Below are positions 13,200 through 19,473 of a DNA stretch of 19,473 nucleotides, in pieces. Where the stretch lies: NCBI GenBank assembly GCA_041859875.1, contig JBFLFY010000028.1, positions 1 to 19,473 of the forward strand, read 5' to 3'. The notes below the pieces were generated by a model. That model saw only the letters and a program-made list of their open reading frames with translations. It ran no database searches and had not been told where the DNA came from. Position 1 is the stretch's first letter, and each line of letters starts with the position of its first letter. Origin of the DNA: Thermocaproicibacter sp041859875. GTDB taxonomy: Bacteria > Bacillota > Clostridia > Oscillospirales > Acutalibacteraceae. Position numbers and translations under genes: made by a program.

Positions 13200-13680
13200 T
13201 TTGCACCTCCGAAATTCATTTTCGAAACACTACCTAACCATCAACATGATTAAGCATAGAGAGGTGTTCTCCGAAAAAATCTAATGCTTTTGCTTCGCAG
13301 AAAGTAATTTCATTATATCCATAAACGTTCAGGATAGCAAGAAAATTTCCATGATAGTATTATAAAACGTTGTCCCAAAACACCAATGATATCGAAAAGT
13401 CCGCACATGGCACAAAGCTTCTCTGCAGAGTGATTCACTAACAGTGGAGGCTTGCTTTTGCATATTTTCCCCAAATGCATCGCGCCTTTTGAAAATTTAG
13501 AAACAGCACTAACATCCCAGTGATGAGGTAAACGTGTTCGGATTTTGCGCGTTCACCTCCACCACCTATGAGAAAATCTGTAAAAGGATTTCCTTATTTT
13601 TTTGTATAACAAATAACACCGCGGTGCCGGTGAGACCAGAAGAGTTTTAGCGGTCAAGAGTGAAAAAAACCTTCTTTTGC
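13200..13680. other. Non-coding stretch after the membrane-protein gene
   Basis: I see no convincing gene on either strand in these about 480 bases. Minus-strand fragments of 40-70 codons are open but lack a start with a ribosome-binding site. At 13553-13564 the sequence TCACCTCCACCA matches 11 of 12 bases of the tmRNA 3' end (TCATCTCCACCA, 12616-12627). This could be a decayed attachment site or chance. The stretch is otherwise featureless and could be a gene remnant. Confidence 0.4.
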
Positions 13681-13686
13681 TATAAT
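13678..13686 (+). promoter_or_regulatory. Extended -10 promoter element before a micro-ORF
   Basis: TGCTATAAT (13678-13686) is a perfect extended -10. No good -35 lies 16-18 bp upstream. It is 45 bases ahead of a Shine-Dalgarno/ATG pair. Confidence 0.45.
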
Positions 13687-13731
13687 AACTGTGGTTTCGC
13701 CGCCAACAGTCAGCAAAAGGAGGTAGCCTAC

Positions 13732-13791
13732 ATGGCAACAAATAAAAGTAACCCACAGGACAGCTACAGTTTAGCACATGATAGATTGTAA
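13732..13791 (+). CDS. 19-codon micro-ORF or truncated gene
   Basis: The ATG at 13732 is preceded by AAAGGAGGT (13719-13727) at ideal spacing, and by an extended -10 promoter. The frame encodes MATNKSNPQDSYSLAHDRL and stops at TAA 13789-13791. The polar, Asn/Ser-rich start resembles the opening of small spore proteins of Clostridia only in style, and no family motif is present. It may be a real micropeptide or a gene that lost its 3' part. A minus-strand frame (13801 down to 13553) with its own GGGAGGT overlaps it; both cannot be assumed real. Low confidence. Confidence 0.3.
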   Translation: MATNKSNPQDSYSLAHDRL

Positions 13792-13816
13792 AAAGTCCCA
13801 TAACGATACCTCCCAA

Positions 13817-14243
13817 TAAAATTTACATATTATTCTAGCATATTGCAAAATATTATAAAAAATAATTCAAAAAAATTATGGCTTAATATTGCCTCACCGG
13901 ATAGAGTTTTATGCTTTTTACAAACTAGCCCGAGCTCTTATTGAAATTTTTTCTAGTGCGCAACTTCCTTTCATTCTAAAGGTTTGTCAAAAATAATTAC
14001 AAATTAATTACAAATTAATTCATTTTAGAACAATATGACGGACGTTTGTTGATATGATAGAAGCATAAACAATTCACGCACTTTTTTTATGCAAGAAACA
14101 CATTAAATAAGAAAATAATGTTACTTATGTAACAAAATATAACAAAACTAAACCACATTGCCTTAACAAATGTTCGCTTAGCTCTGTTTAATCACCCGGA
14201 AGTGTATGCTAATTGGAAATACATAAAAGAAGGATGAGATATT
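13817..14243. other. AT-rich intergenic region with short repeats, upstream of the CwlO-like gene
   Basis: No gene is visible. The region contains a tandem repeat, two copies of AATTACAAATT (about 13993-14016), and a possible extended -10 promoter TGATATGAT (14050-14058) without a clear -35. An inverted repeat GTTAC-TTAT-GTAAC (14120-14133) is also present. The half sites resemble the TGTWAH half sites of the cell-wall regulator WalR, but the spacing (3 instead of 5 bases) does not fit. The long leader (about 180 bases) suggests regulation of the cell-wall hydrolase that follows. Confidence 0.35.
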
Positions 14244-15404
14244 TTGAACGGAAAACATATTTTAAAAAGCACAGCCGCAGCTGTACTTTCTTTGGCAATG
14301 ATTTTGTCTGTTTCCGCAGGGTCAGTGACTGCACAGGCAACCTCTCTTAATGACCTGAAACAAAAGCAGACTGGCCTGGAGCAGAAAGGGCAGGATTTGG
14401 ACAATCAGCTGCAAAAACTCAAGGGCGACAAGGCAAAACAGCAGCAGTACAAGGATGCACTTGACGCAAAGTGTGTTAATTTGGAACAGCAGATTGACAG
14501 CAAAGATTTGCAAATTAAACAGTTGGATGCCGATATTCTTGCGAAACAGAAATCTATTGCAGGAAAGCAAAAGAATATTGACGCTGATTTTAAAAGGCTG
14601 AAAGAACGTGTTTATGCACTTTATTTGACAGGGGAAGCTTCCAACCTGGAGGTAATTCTCAACGCAAAAAATATTATGGATTTGGCAGACAAAACGGAAA
14701 TCCTTCAGGTGGTTTCGGAGCACGATACCAAACTGATTGATGAATTGAAAGCCGATATGAACAGTGACATGTTAAAAAACGCGGCGATTTAAAAAAACCG
14801 TCAAATAGTCAGCAATCCAAAAACGACGCTGGAGTCGGATGAAAAACAGCTGATTACACTGTCGAAAGAATCGGCAAAAATTATTGCTTCCCTGGGAAAA
14901 AGCCAACAGGATATAGAGGCTGCCAGGGAAAAGAACAGAAATGCCCAAAAAAGTGCAGAAGCATCGGTGAACCAATGGCTTTCCAATTACTACGCTTCTA
15001 CACATCCTTCCAATGGGCCTGTTCCGTCCGGGAATACTTCCAACATCATCAGCGAAGCCGAAAACTATCTTGGCTACCCGTATGTATGGGGTGGCAGCAA
15101 CCCACAGACCTCGTTTGACTGCTCCGGGTATGTTTCATGGGTTATTAATCACAGTGGATGGAGCGTTGGACGTTTGGGCGTGGATGGCCTTTACAGTATC
15201 TGCACACCGGTTTCCGGCGCTGCTGCCCGTCCGGGTGATTTGGTCTTCTATAATTACACTTATGGAGGCTTCCCTAGATCCCATGTCGGAATTTATGTTG
15301 GTGGGAACCGTGCAATTCAGTGCGATGACCCTGGCGTTGAAATTGTAAACCTGAGCAGTAGCTATTGGCAGAATCACTTTGATTCCTTTGGGCGTCTTCC
15401 CTAA
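14244..15404 (+). pseudogene. CwlO-like peptidoglycan hydrolase (coiled coil + NlpC/P60), interrupted by an in-frame TAA
   Basis: The frame runs through two open segments that belong together. Codons 1-182 hold a signal peptide (about 1-32, cleavage near AQA-TS) and a long Gln/Lys-rich coiled coil (SLNDLKQKQTGLEQ...), as in CwlO-type hydrolases. After TAA at 14790-14792, the same frame continues without any further stop: KNRQIVSNPK, more coiled coil, a Ser/Asn/Pro linker, then an NlpC/P60 domain with YPYVWGG, catalytic Cys at codon 293 (DCSGY) and His at codon 347 (SHVGIYVGG). Such enzymes cut stem-peptide D-Glu-diamino-acid bonds. The start is TTG at 14244 behind AAGGA; upstream in frame is a stop. 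With the nonsense codon, only a coiled-coil stub would be secreted. This could be a recent point mutation (AAA to TAA), a strain-specific defect or a sequencing error. Confidence 0.85.
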
Positions 15405-15439
15405 AAGGTAAATCCGCTTATTCGCATTATTTCTTGTAG

Positions 15440-15465
15440 CCCCCGCATATAAATTTGTGCGGGGG
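15440..15465 (+). promoter_or_regulatory. Hairpin covering the cwlD ribosome-binding site
   Basis: CCCCCGCA (15440-15447) pairs perfectly with TGCGGGGG (15458-15465). The right arm contains the GGGGG of the Shine-Dalgarno GGGGGTGAT, so the folded mRNA would hide the start of the next gene. The lack of a T-run argues against a simple terminator. Confidence 0.5.
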
Positions 15466-15473
15466 TGATGCTT

Positions 15474-16202
15474 TTGAAGTCCGCAAAAAGTAATGCGATT
15501 CCCATCGCATTTTTGATTCTTTGCTGCTTGGCTTTTTTGTCACTTTCTTACATTGCCTGCAATCGTCTCAATGAGATGTCTGTGGCAACTGGGGAAAAGG
15601 ATAGGAAGACTATCGTAATTGATGCAGGTCATGGCGGGGAAGATGGGGGAGCAACTGGTAAATCGAAACTGCCGGAAAAAGATATTAATCTTGCAATTGC
15701 AAAAGATCTGCAGCAACTGCTTACAGCGTCAGGCTATCAAGTCGTTATGATCCGCTCGACGGACACAGCAGTTTCTGACCAGCTAAAAACGATTCACGGT
15801 CGAAAAGTCAGCGATATTCATAATCGAATGAAAATCATAGAGGCTCAGGGAAACTGCGTTTTTGTGAGCATTCATCAGAATTTATTTGAACAGGAGCAAT
15901 ATCACGGCGCGCAGGTGTTTTTTTCCAAAAACAACGATAGAAGTAAGCCACTGGCGGAATCCATCCAAAAACGTGTTGTTTCTATGCTGCAAAAAGACAA
16001 TGAAAGGAAGGTAAAACCGGCTACCAGTTCCATTTATCTGCTGTGGCATGCTAAAGTTCCCGCAGTATTGGTGGAATGCGGATTTCTTTCCAATGAAGAA
16101 GAAGTGCAAAAATTGAATACACAGAAATATCAGCAGCAAATAGCTTTTGCCATCTATAGCGGCCTTGCTGATTTCTGCAGTGAAACTGATAATGGGCAGT
16201 AG
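15474..16202 (+). CDS. cwlD: N-acetylmuramoyl-L-alanine amidase, CwlD-like (Amidase_3)
   Basis: CwlD removes the stem peptide from muramic acid during spore cortex synthesis, needed for muramic-delta-lactam formation and germination. The 242-residue protein has an N-terminal membrane anchor (about 9-28) and a zinc amidase domain: IVIDAGHGGEDGG (47-59) with His53 and Glu56, SIHQN with His134, and VECGFLSN with catalytic Glu201. The size and the single anchored catalytic domain fit CwlD rather than SPOR- or SH3-bearing amidases. The TTG at 15474 has GGGGGTGAT at ideal distance; the GTG/ATG at 15465/15468 overlap the Shine-Dalgarno itself. The gene is in the same direction as the CwlO-like gene. 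Confidence 0.88.
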   Translation: MKSAKSNAIPIAFLILCCLAFLSLSYIACNRLNEMSVATGEKDRKTIVIDAGHGGEDGGATGKSKLPEKDINLAIAKDLQQLLTASGYQVVMIRSTDTAVSDQLKTIHGRKVSDIHNRMKIIEAQGNCVFVSIHQNLFEQEQYHGAQVFFSKNNDRSKPLAESIQKRVVSMLQKDNERKVKPATSSIYLLWHAKVPAVLVECGFLSNEEEVQKLNTQKYQQQIAFAIYSGLADFCSETDNGQ

Positions 16203-16229
16203 GAACACTTGCATCCTACTGCTTTTTTT
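16196..16229 (+). terminator. Terminator of cwlD
   Basis: GCAGTAGGA (16196-16204) pairs with TCCTACTGC (16214-16222), followed by seven T. It overlaps the cwlD stop codon. Confidence 0.93.
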
Positions 16230-16272
16230 ATTAGAATGAAGAGAGAATATGAGGAAGAATGAGGGCTGAAAG

Positions 16273-17658
16273 ATGTCTGCAAAATTTAAAAGCGTTTATG
16301 TCTGTTCCGAGTGCGGATTTGAGTCGCCTAAATGGTTTGGAAAATGTCCAGGCTGCGGCCAGTGGAACACCATGAATGAAGAAATACAAGAGCCTGCCCA
16401 AAAATTTTCGGCAGGCTTTTCCGCACATCGCGCCGCTGCACATACAGCCATTCCAATTACCCAAATCAGCACATCGGAAGAGGCACGCTACCATACGGGG
16501 ATGAGCGAACTTGACCGTGTACTGGGGGGAGGAATTGTAAAAGGGTCGCTGACCCTTATCAGCGGGGAGCCTGGAATCGGGAAATCTACTATATTACTGC
16601 AGATTTGCGGAACCCTTGGGAAAGGTCATAGAATTTTATATGTATCTGGCGAAGAATCAGCGCGCCAAATTAAACTCCGTGCTTCAAGGCTGGGCATTGA
16701 GAGCGAAAATTTATATATTTTAACGGAAACAGACATACAGGTTGTTATTGAGGAAATTCGGCAGGCGAAGCCCAGTCTTGTTATGATTGACTCGATCCAG
16801 ACAATGAATTTTACTGATTTAAGTTCTTCGCCGGGAAGCGTCTCGCAGGTGCGGGAGTGTACAAATGCTGTAATGCATGTGGCAAAATCGCTTGAAATTC
16901 CGGTTATTATCGTTGGCCATGTCAACAAAGACGGTGCCATTGCGGGGCCTAAAGTGCTGGAGCACATTGTTGATACTGTTCTTGTTTTTGAAGGTGACCG
17001 TCAGCTTTCGTATCGAATTCTAAGAGCGGTAAAAAACCGTTATGGCTCAACAAACGAAATCGGTGTTTTTGACATGGCAGAAGACGGCCTGCATCAGGTG
17101 GAAAATCCTTCCCAGGCTTTACTGTCCGGCAGACCAACAAATGTTTCAGGAACCTGCGTGACCTGCATGATTGAGGGCTCAAGGCCTATTTTGGCAGAGA
17201 TACAGGGCCTTGCAACATCCTCTGGCTTCGGCACACCTCGGCGAATGTCGACCGGCTTTGACTATAACCGGATGTCGCTCCTTTTGGCTGTACTGGAAAA
17301 ACGAGCTGGTTACTATTTTGCAAATCTGGACGCTTATGTAAATGTAGTCGGTGGCCTTCGGCTGGATGAGCCGGCTGGGGATCTCGCCGTTGCGCTTGCT
17401 CTTGTTTCAAGTCTGAAGGACAAGCCAATACGCGACAGTGCGATTGTGTTCGGCGAGATTGGGCTGGCTGGAGAACTGCGTACAGTTACGCACACAGAAG
17501 CACGAATCAGTGAAGCTGACCGGCTTGGCTTTGATACCTGCATCCTGCCATACAATAGCCTGAACCGCATTTCACATTCATTTCAGCATATTCGATTAAT
17601 CGGAGTTAAAAATGTGAAGCAGGCTTTTGAAGCTGCGACGGAGCAGGACCCTCAATGA
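16273..17658 (+). CDS. radA: DNA repair protein RadA (Sms)
   Basis: RadA is a RecA-like ATPase that helps process recombination intermediates by branch migration. The 461-residue product is complete: the N-terminal zinc finger Cys11/Cys14/Cys25/Cys28 (CSECG...CPGCGQW), Walker A GEPGIGKST (98-106), GEESARQIKLRA, Walker B LVMIDSIQT (169-177), the RadA-specific KNRYG motif (254-258) and a C-terminal Lon-protease-like domain (from about 340; NVVGGLRLDEPAGDLAVALAL, then GEIGLAGELR). KNRYG has Tyr in place of the most common Phe, a conservative change. GAGGG precedes ATG. The last 53 bases are overlapped by a convergent small gene. Confidence 0.97.
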   Translation: MSAKFKSVYVCSECGFESPKWFGKCPGCGQWNTMNEEIQEPAQKFSAGFSAHRAAAHTAIPITQISTSEEARYHTGMSELDRVLGGGIVKGSLTLISGEPGIGKSTILLQICGTLGKGHRILYVSGEESARQIKLRASRLGIESENLYILTETDIQVVIEEIRQAKPSLVMIDSIQTMNFTDLSSSPGSVSQVRECTNAVMHVAKSLEIPVIIVGHVNKDGAIAGPKVLEHIVDTVLVFEGDRQLSYRILRAVKNRYGSTNEIGVFDMAEDGLHQVENPSQALLSGRPTNVSGTCVTCMIEGSRPILAEIQGLATSSGFGTPRRMSTGFDYNRMSLLLAVLEKRAGYYFANLDAYVNVVGGLRLDEPAGDLAVALALVSSLKDKPIRDSAIVFGEIGLAGELRTVTHTEARISEADRLGFDTCILPYNSLNRISHSFQHIRLIGVKNVKQAFEAATEQDPQ

Positions 17659-17791
17659 CATCTCTTGGCGTTACTTTAATACAATGCACACATCCGTCAC
17701 CTGTATAATTCGTTATAGCTGATGGAATTTCCAAGCTGCAGTAACCGTCTTTCTGATAGACGCAGTCAACATCACACTGAATCATACTCAT
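17606..17791 (-). CDS. Small Cys-rich protein, DUF1540-like
   Basis: The 61-residue protein carries a compact Cys cluster: Cys6, Cys10, Cys18, Cys34 and Cys37 (MIQCDVDCVYQKDGYCSLE...DGCVHC), the pattern of small DUF1540-type metal-binding proteins of spore-forming Firmicutes. Their function is unknown. The ATG at 17791 (minus) follows GAGGTGAGG. A second ATG two codons later, or a GTG at 17800, are alternatives. After the Cys block the tail KVTPRDVIEGPAPSQLQKPASHF is encoded opposite the radA 3' end (53-bp antisense overlap), so that part may not be conserved. Confidence 0.65.
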   Translation of the reverse strand: MSMIQCDVDCVYQKDGYCSLEIPSAITNYTGDGCVHCIKVTPRDVIEGPAPSQLQKPASHF

Positions 17792-17861
17792 GGTCCTCAC
17801 CTCAACATTATTTTGAGAGTCTGCATACTGAATTATTCAAACTTTTTTAGAAATTTTGGCT

Positions 17862-17867
17862 TATAAT
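17862..17867 (+). promoter_or_regulatory. Possible -10 for the adaptor-permease operon
   Basis: A perfect TATAAT lies 44 bases before the adaptor ATG. The -35 region (about 17839-17844) does not match the consensus, so an activator or another signal may be involved. Confidence 0.4.
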
Positions 17868-17911
17868 TTTCACTCTCTATCACAAAATAAGCTGTGACAG
17901 GGGGAGTGCAG

Positions 17912-18982
17912 ATGAAAAAATATGTGTTCTTATATACCTTTACAGCTGTCGCTGCAGCGGCTATTTTAGCTGTAGGCCAAATGATACGCAGTACGTTCGT
18001 TCATGTTGGAACTGTAAAGGCATCTACCAGTACAGTAGAAAATACTGTTATTTGCACTGGAAAAGTCGAAACAAATCCCGGAAGCAATATTTATGCAGTT
18101 TCCCCGGGAATTATAAAGCAACTTTTTGTCAAAACAGGGAGCAAAGTAACAGTCGGGCAGGCAATGATGGAAGTTTTACCTCTTTCCCTGTCACAGTCAT
18201 CCTCTTCTTCTCCAACTGGAGAAGATGCAAAACTGGACTCAAGCCTTAGTGCAGCAAATGCTTATGGAATTTATTCTGCTTACTTAAACCGGATGAAAGG
18301 AGGAAGTTCAAATTCTTCAGTTTCCGGAAGTCCTCAGGGAACAGAAGAAGGGAGGAATGTTCCTTATATTATTCGGGCAACGGCAACTGGCACTGTCGGC
18401 TCTCTTGCTGCCTCAGAAGCTGGAGCCTATATTGATTCATCAAAACCCGCTGCAGTGATTCAGAGTGGCAACGATCTGCAAATCCGCCTGAATGTAGATG
18501 AATCACAGGCTCCCGACATAAAAGTGGGGCAGTCGGTCCAAATCACCGGTGTTGGCTTTCGAAATTCCATTTATTCCGGTAAAGTAACATGCATTTCAGG
18601 AGAAGCAAAACAGCTCGTTTCTGCAACAGGGCAGGAAACAGTGATTGATGTTCTAGCAAGTGTTAATCATCCCGGAATTGATTTGAAACCCGGTTTTACT
18701 GTAAAGGCCAAAATAACCACTGCAAGCTGCAGTCACATACTAGTTTTACCATATGAGGCGGTGCGGGAAAATGCAAATGGCGGCGAATTTGTTTACTGCA
18801 TTGTAAAAAGCCATGCGAAAAAGACGCCAGTTATAACTGGCCGGGAATTTGATAATGGCTTTGAAATAAAAAGCGGTGTTCATGAAAACGATTCGGTTAT
18901 AACGAACCCGGATGAAATTTCTGATGGAGCGAAGGTTATTCCAGACTCAACTACCCCAGCAACAGGTGAGAGCCATGATTGA
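17912..18982 (+). CDS. Membrane fusion (HlyD/MacA-type) adaptor of an ABC exporter
   Basis: The 356-residue extracytoplasmic adaptor has an N-terminal membrane anchor (about 3-22), a first lipoyl half (GKVETNPGSNIYAVSPGIIKQLFVKTGSKVTVGQAMMEV), a Ser/Gly-rich middle (SQSSSSSPTGEDAK...GGSSNSSVSGSPQG) where classical MacA has its coiled-coil hairpin, the second lipoyl half (YIIRATATGTVGSL...GAYI), a beta-barrel (LQIRLNVDESQAPDIKVGQSVQITG) and a membrane-proximal domain (LPYEAVRE...ENDSVITNPDEISDGAKV). The short hairpin fits Gram-positive adaptors that need not reach an outer-membrane tunnel. ATG 17912 follows GGGGGAG; an in-frame GTG at 17894 lies before that site and is less likely. It overlaps the permease start by 8 bp. 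Confidence 0.88.
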   Translation: MKKYVFLYTFTAVAAAAILAVGQMIRSTFVHVGTVKASTSTVENTVICTGKVETNPGSNIYAVSPGIIKQLFVKTGSKVTVGQAMMEVLPLSLSQSSSSSPTGEDAKLDSSLSAANAYGIYSAYLNRMKGGSSNSSVSGSPQGTEEGRNVPYIIRATATGTVGSLAASEAGAYIDSSKPAAVIQSGNDLQIRLNVDESQAPDIKVGQSVQITGVGFRNSIYSGKVTCISGEAKQLVSATGQETVIDVLASVNHPGIDLKPGFTVKAKITTASCSHILVLPYEAVRENANGGEFVYCIVKSHAKKTPVITGREFDNGFEIKSGVHENDSVITNPDEISDGAKVIPDSTTPATGESHD

Positions 18983-19473
18983 ATACTTTAAAAATGCTTT
19001 TCGAAATCTGGGCCGGAAGCGAATCCGGACAATTCTCACAATCCTTGGTATTGCAATAGGGGTGGCTTCGGTTGTTACAATCGCTAACATCAGCCAATGC
19101 GGAACAAATTCAGTAACAGGCGAAATGAACAGCCTTGGTTTGAGCGGCCTGCTGATTACGAAATCAGAAAAAGGGCAGAATGCCTTTTTTGATACGGATG
19201 ATATTAAATCGGTGAGCAAAATTAGTCAGGTGGAACTTGCGGCTCCGCTTATTACCGCCAGTACGCAGATTAGTGTGCGGAATACAAAAACGCCAGCCGT
19301 TCTTTGGGGGATTGACTGGTGTGCAGGCGATATTGTTTCTTTGCAGCCCATTTATGGAAGACTGTTTAACCGAAAAGATATCAGTGTGGATGCAAACGTA
19401 TGCCTCGTGGATGAAACTTTTTCCCGCAAAGTGTATGGGCGAAGCAATATTGTAGGCAAAAAGATCAATCTTG
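18975..19473 (+). CDS. ABC transporter permease, MacB/FtsX type (3' end outside window)
   Basis: The frame is open from ATG 18975 to the end of the window (166 codons). It begins MIEYFKNAFRNLGRKRIRTILTILGIAIGVASVVTIANI, the typical first helix of MacB-type permeases, followed by the large extracytoplasmic domain (FFDTDDIKSVSKISQVELAAPLITASTQI...VLWGIDWC...GRLFNRKDI...CLVDETFSRKVYG...IVGKKI). The ATG overlaps the adaptor stop (ATGATTGA) and has AGGTGAG upstream, so the two are translationally coupled. The ATPase subunit is expected downstream or elsewhere. The transported substrate is unknown; relatives export peptides, antibiotics or act in cell-envelope stress. Confidence 0.9.
   Translation, partial: MIEYFKNAFRNLGRKRIRTILTILGIAIGVASVVTIANISQCGTNSVTGEMNSLGLSGLLITKSEKGQNAFFDTDDIKSVSKISQVELAAPLITASTQISVRNTKTPAVLWGIDWCAGDIVSLQPIYGRLFNRKDISVDANVCLVDETFSRKVYGRSNIVGKKINL

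Noticed and set aside
13553..13801. 82-codon minus-strand frame starting behind GGGAGGT
   Set aside because: Its composition (many Cys, Arg, Tyr, Trp, Ser with no domain) looks non-coding, and it overlaps a plus-strand element. It is kept only as part of a finding.
14784..14800. Programmed frameshift at the A/T-rich run around the TAA in the CwlO-like gene
   Set aside because: The downstream coding region is in the same frame as the upstream one, so a shift of one base would lead to an early stop rather than restore the protein.
1..19473. CRISPR arrays, complete insertion sequences, tRNA genes
   Set aside because: No regularly spaced repeats, transposase motifs with inverted ends, or tRNA cloverleaf sequences were found when reading both strands. 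The only tRNA-like end is that of tmRNA.

Overview
The window is a stretch of chromosome from a spore-forming, low-to-mid GC Gram-positive bacterium of the class Clostridia, most likely of the Ruminococcaceae/Oscillospirales type. Four things point there: EF-Tu and EF-P of Firmicutes type, a CD1247-N-terminal-type acidic zinc-ribbon protein, a CwlD-type amidase (a spore cortex enzyme), and a DUF1540-like Cys-rich protein. The taxon is inferred from gene content and protein style, not from a search. Most of the window is ordinary housekeeping chromosome. The exception is an AT-rich, poorly coding stretch of about 1.6 kb just after the tmRNA gene.

Layout. 1-1.4 kb: 3' end of tuf, its terminator, and rpsU with a perfect consensus promoter and terminator. 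1.4-3.7 kb: yqeG (HAD phosphatase), aroQ, efp, and the acidic zinc-ribbon protein. 3.7-5.3 kb, minus strand: a membrane FAD:protein FMN transferase (ApbE) followed by a NusG-domain-II protein. 5.3-6.56 kb: a YbaK/EbsC deacylase and trmB. 6.56-7.5 kb: a complete fluoride-sensing unit, with promoter, fluoride riboswitch, overlapping intrinsic terminator and two tandem crcB genes. 7.5-8.07 kb, minus strand: family 4 uracil-DNA glycosylase. 8.2-11.7 kb: SRP RNA, a GNAT acetyltransferase and the classic dnaX-ybaB-recR replication/repair operon. 11.7-12.68 kb: smpB with the tmRNA gene 15 bp behind it and a 20-bp-stem terminator, which together form the complete trans-translation module. 12.7-14.24 kb: an AT-rich region with an unrecognised four-helix membrane protein (minus strand) and a 19-codon micro-ORF with strong expression signals. 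14.24-16.2 kb: cell-wall enzymes, namely a CwlO-like NlpC/P60 hydrolase interrupted by one in-frame TAA, and cwlD. 16.27-17.66 kb: radA, overlapped at its 3' end by a convergent Cys-rich mini-protein gene. 17.9 kb to the end: a membrane-fusion adaptor and the start of a MacB/FtsX-type ABC permease.

Best items for a second look are the nonsense codon in the CwlO-like hydrolase, the SRP RNA with an extra GAAA-capped side hairpin, the long Asn-rich tmRNA tag ending in -ACAA, the fluoride riboswitch driving two non-equivalent CrcB subunits, and the post-ssrA region. I found no CRISPR array, no intact insertion sequence, no tRNA gene and no convincing new multi-gene system.
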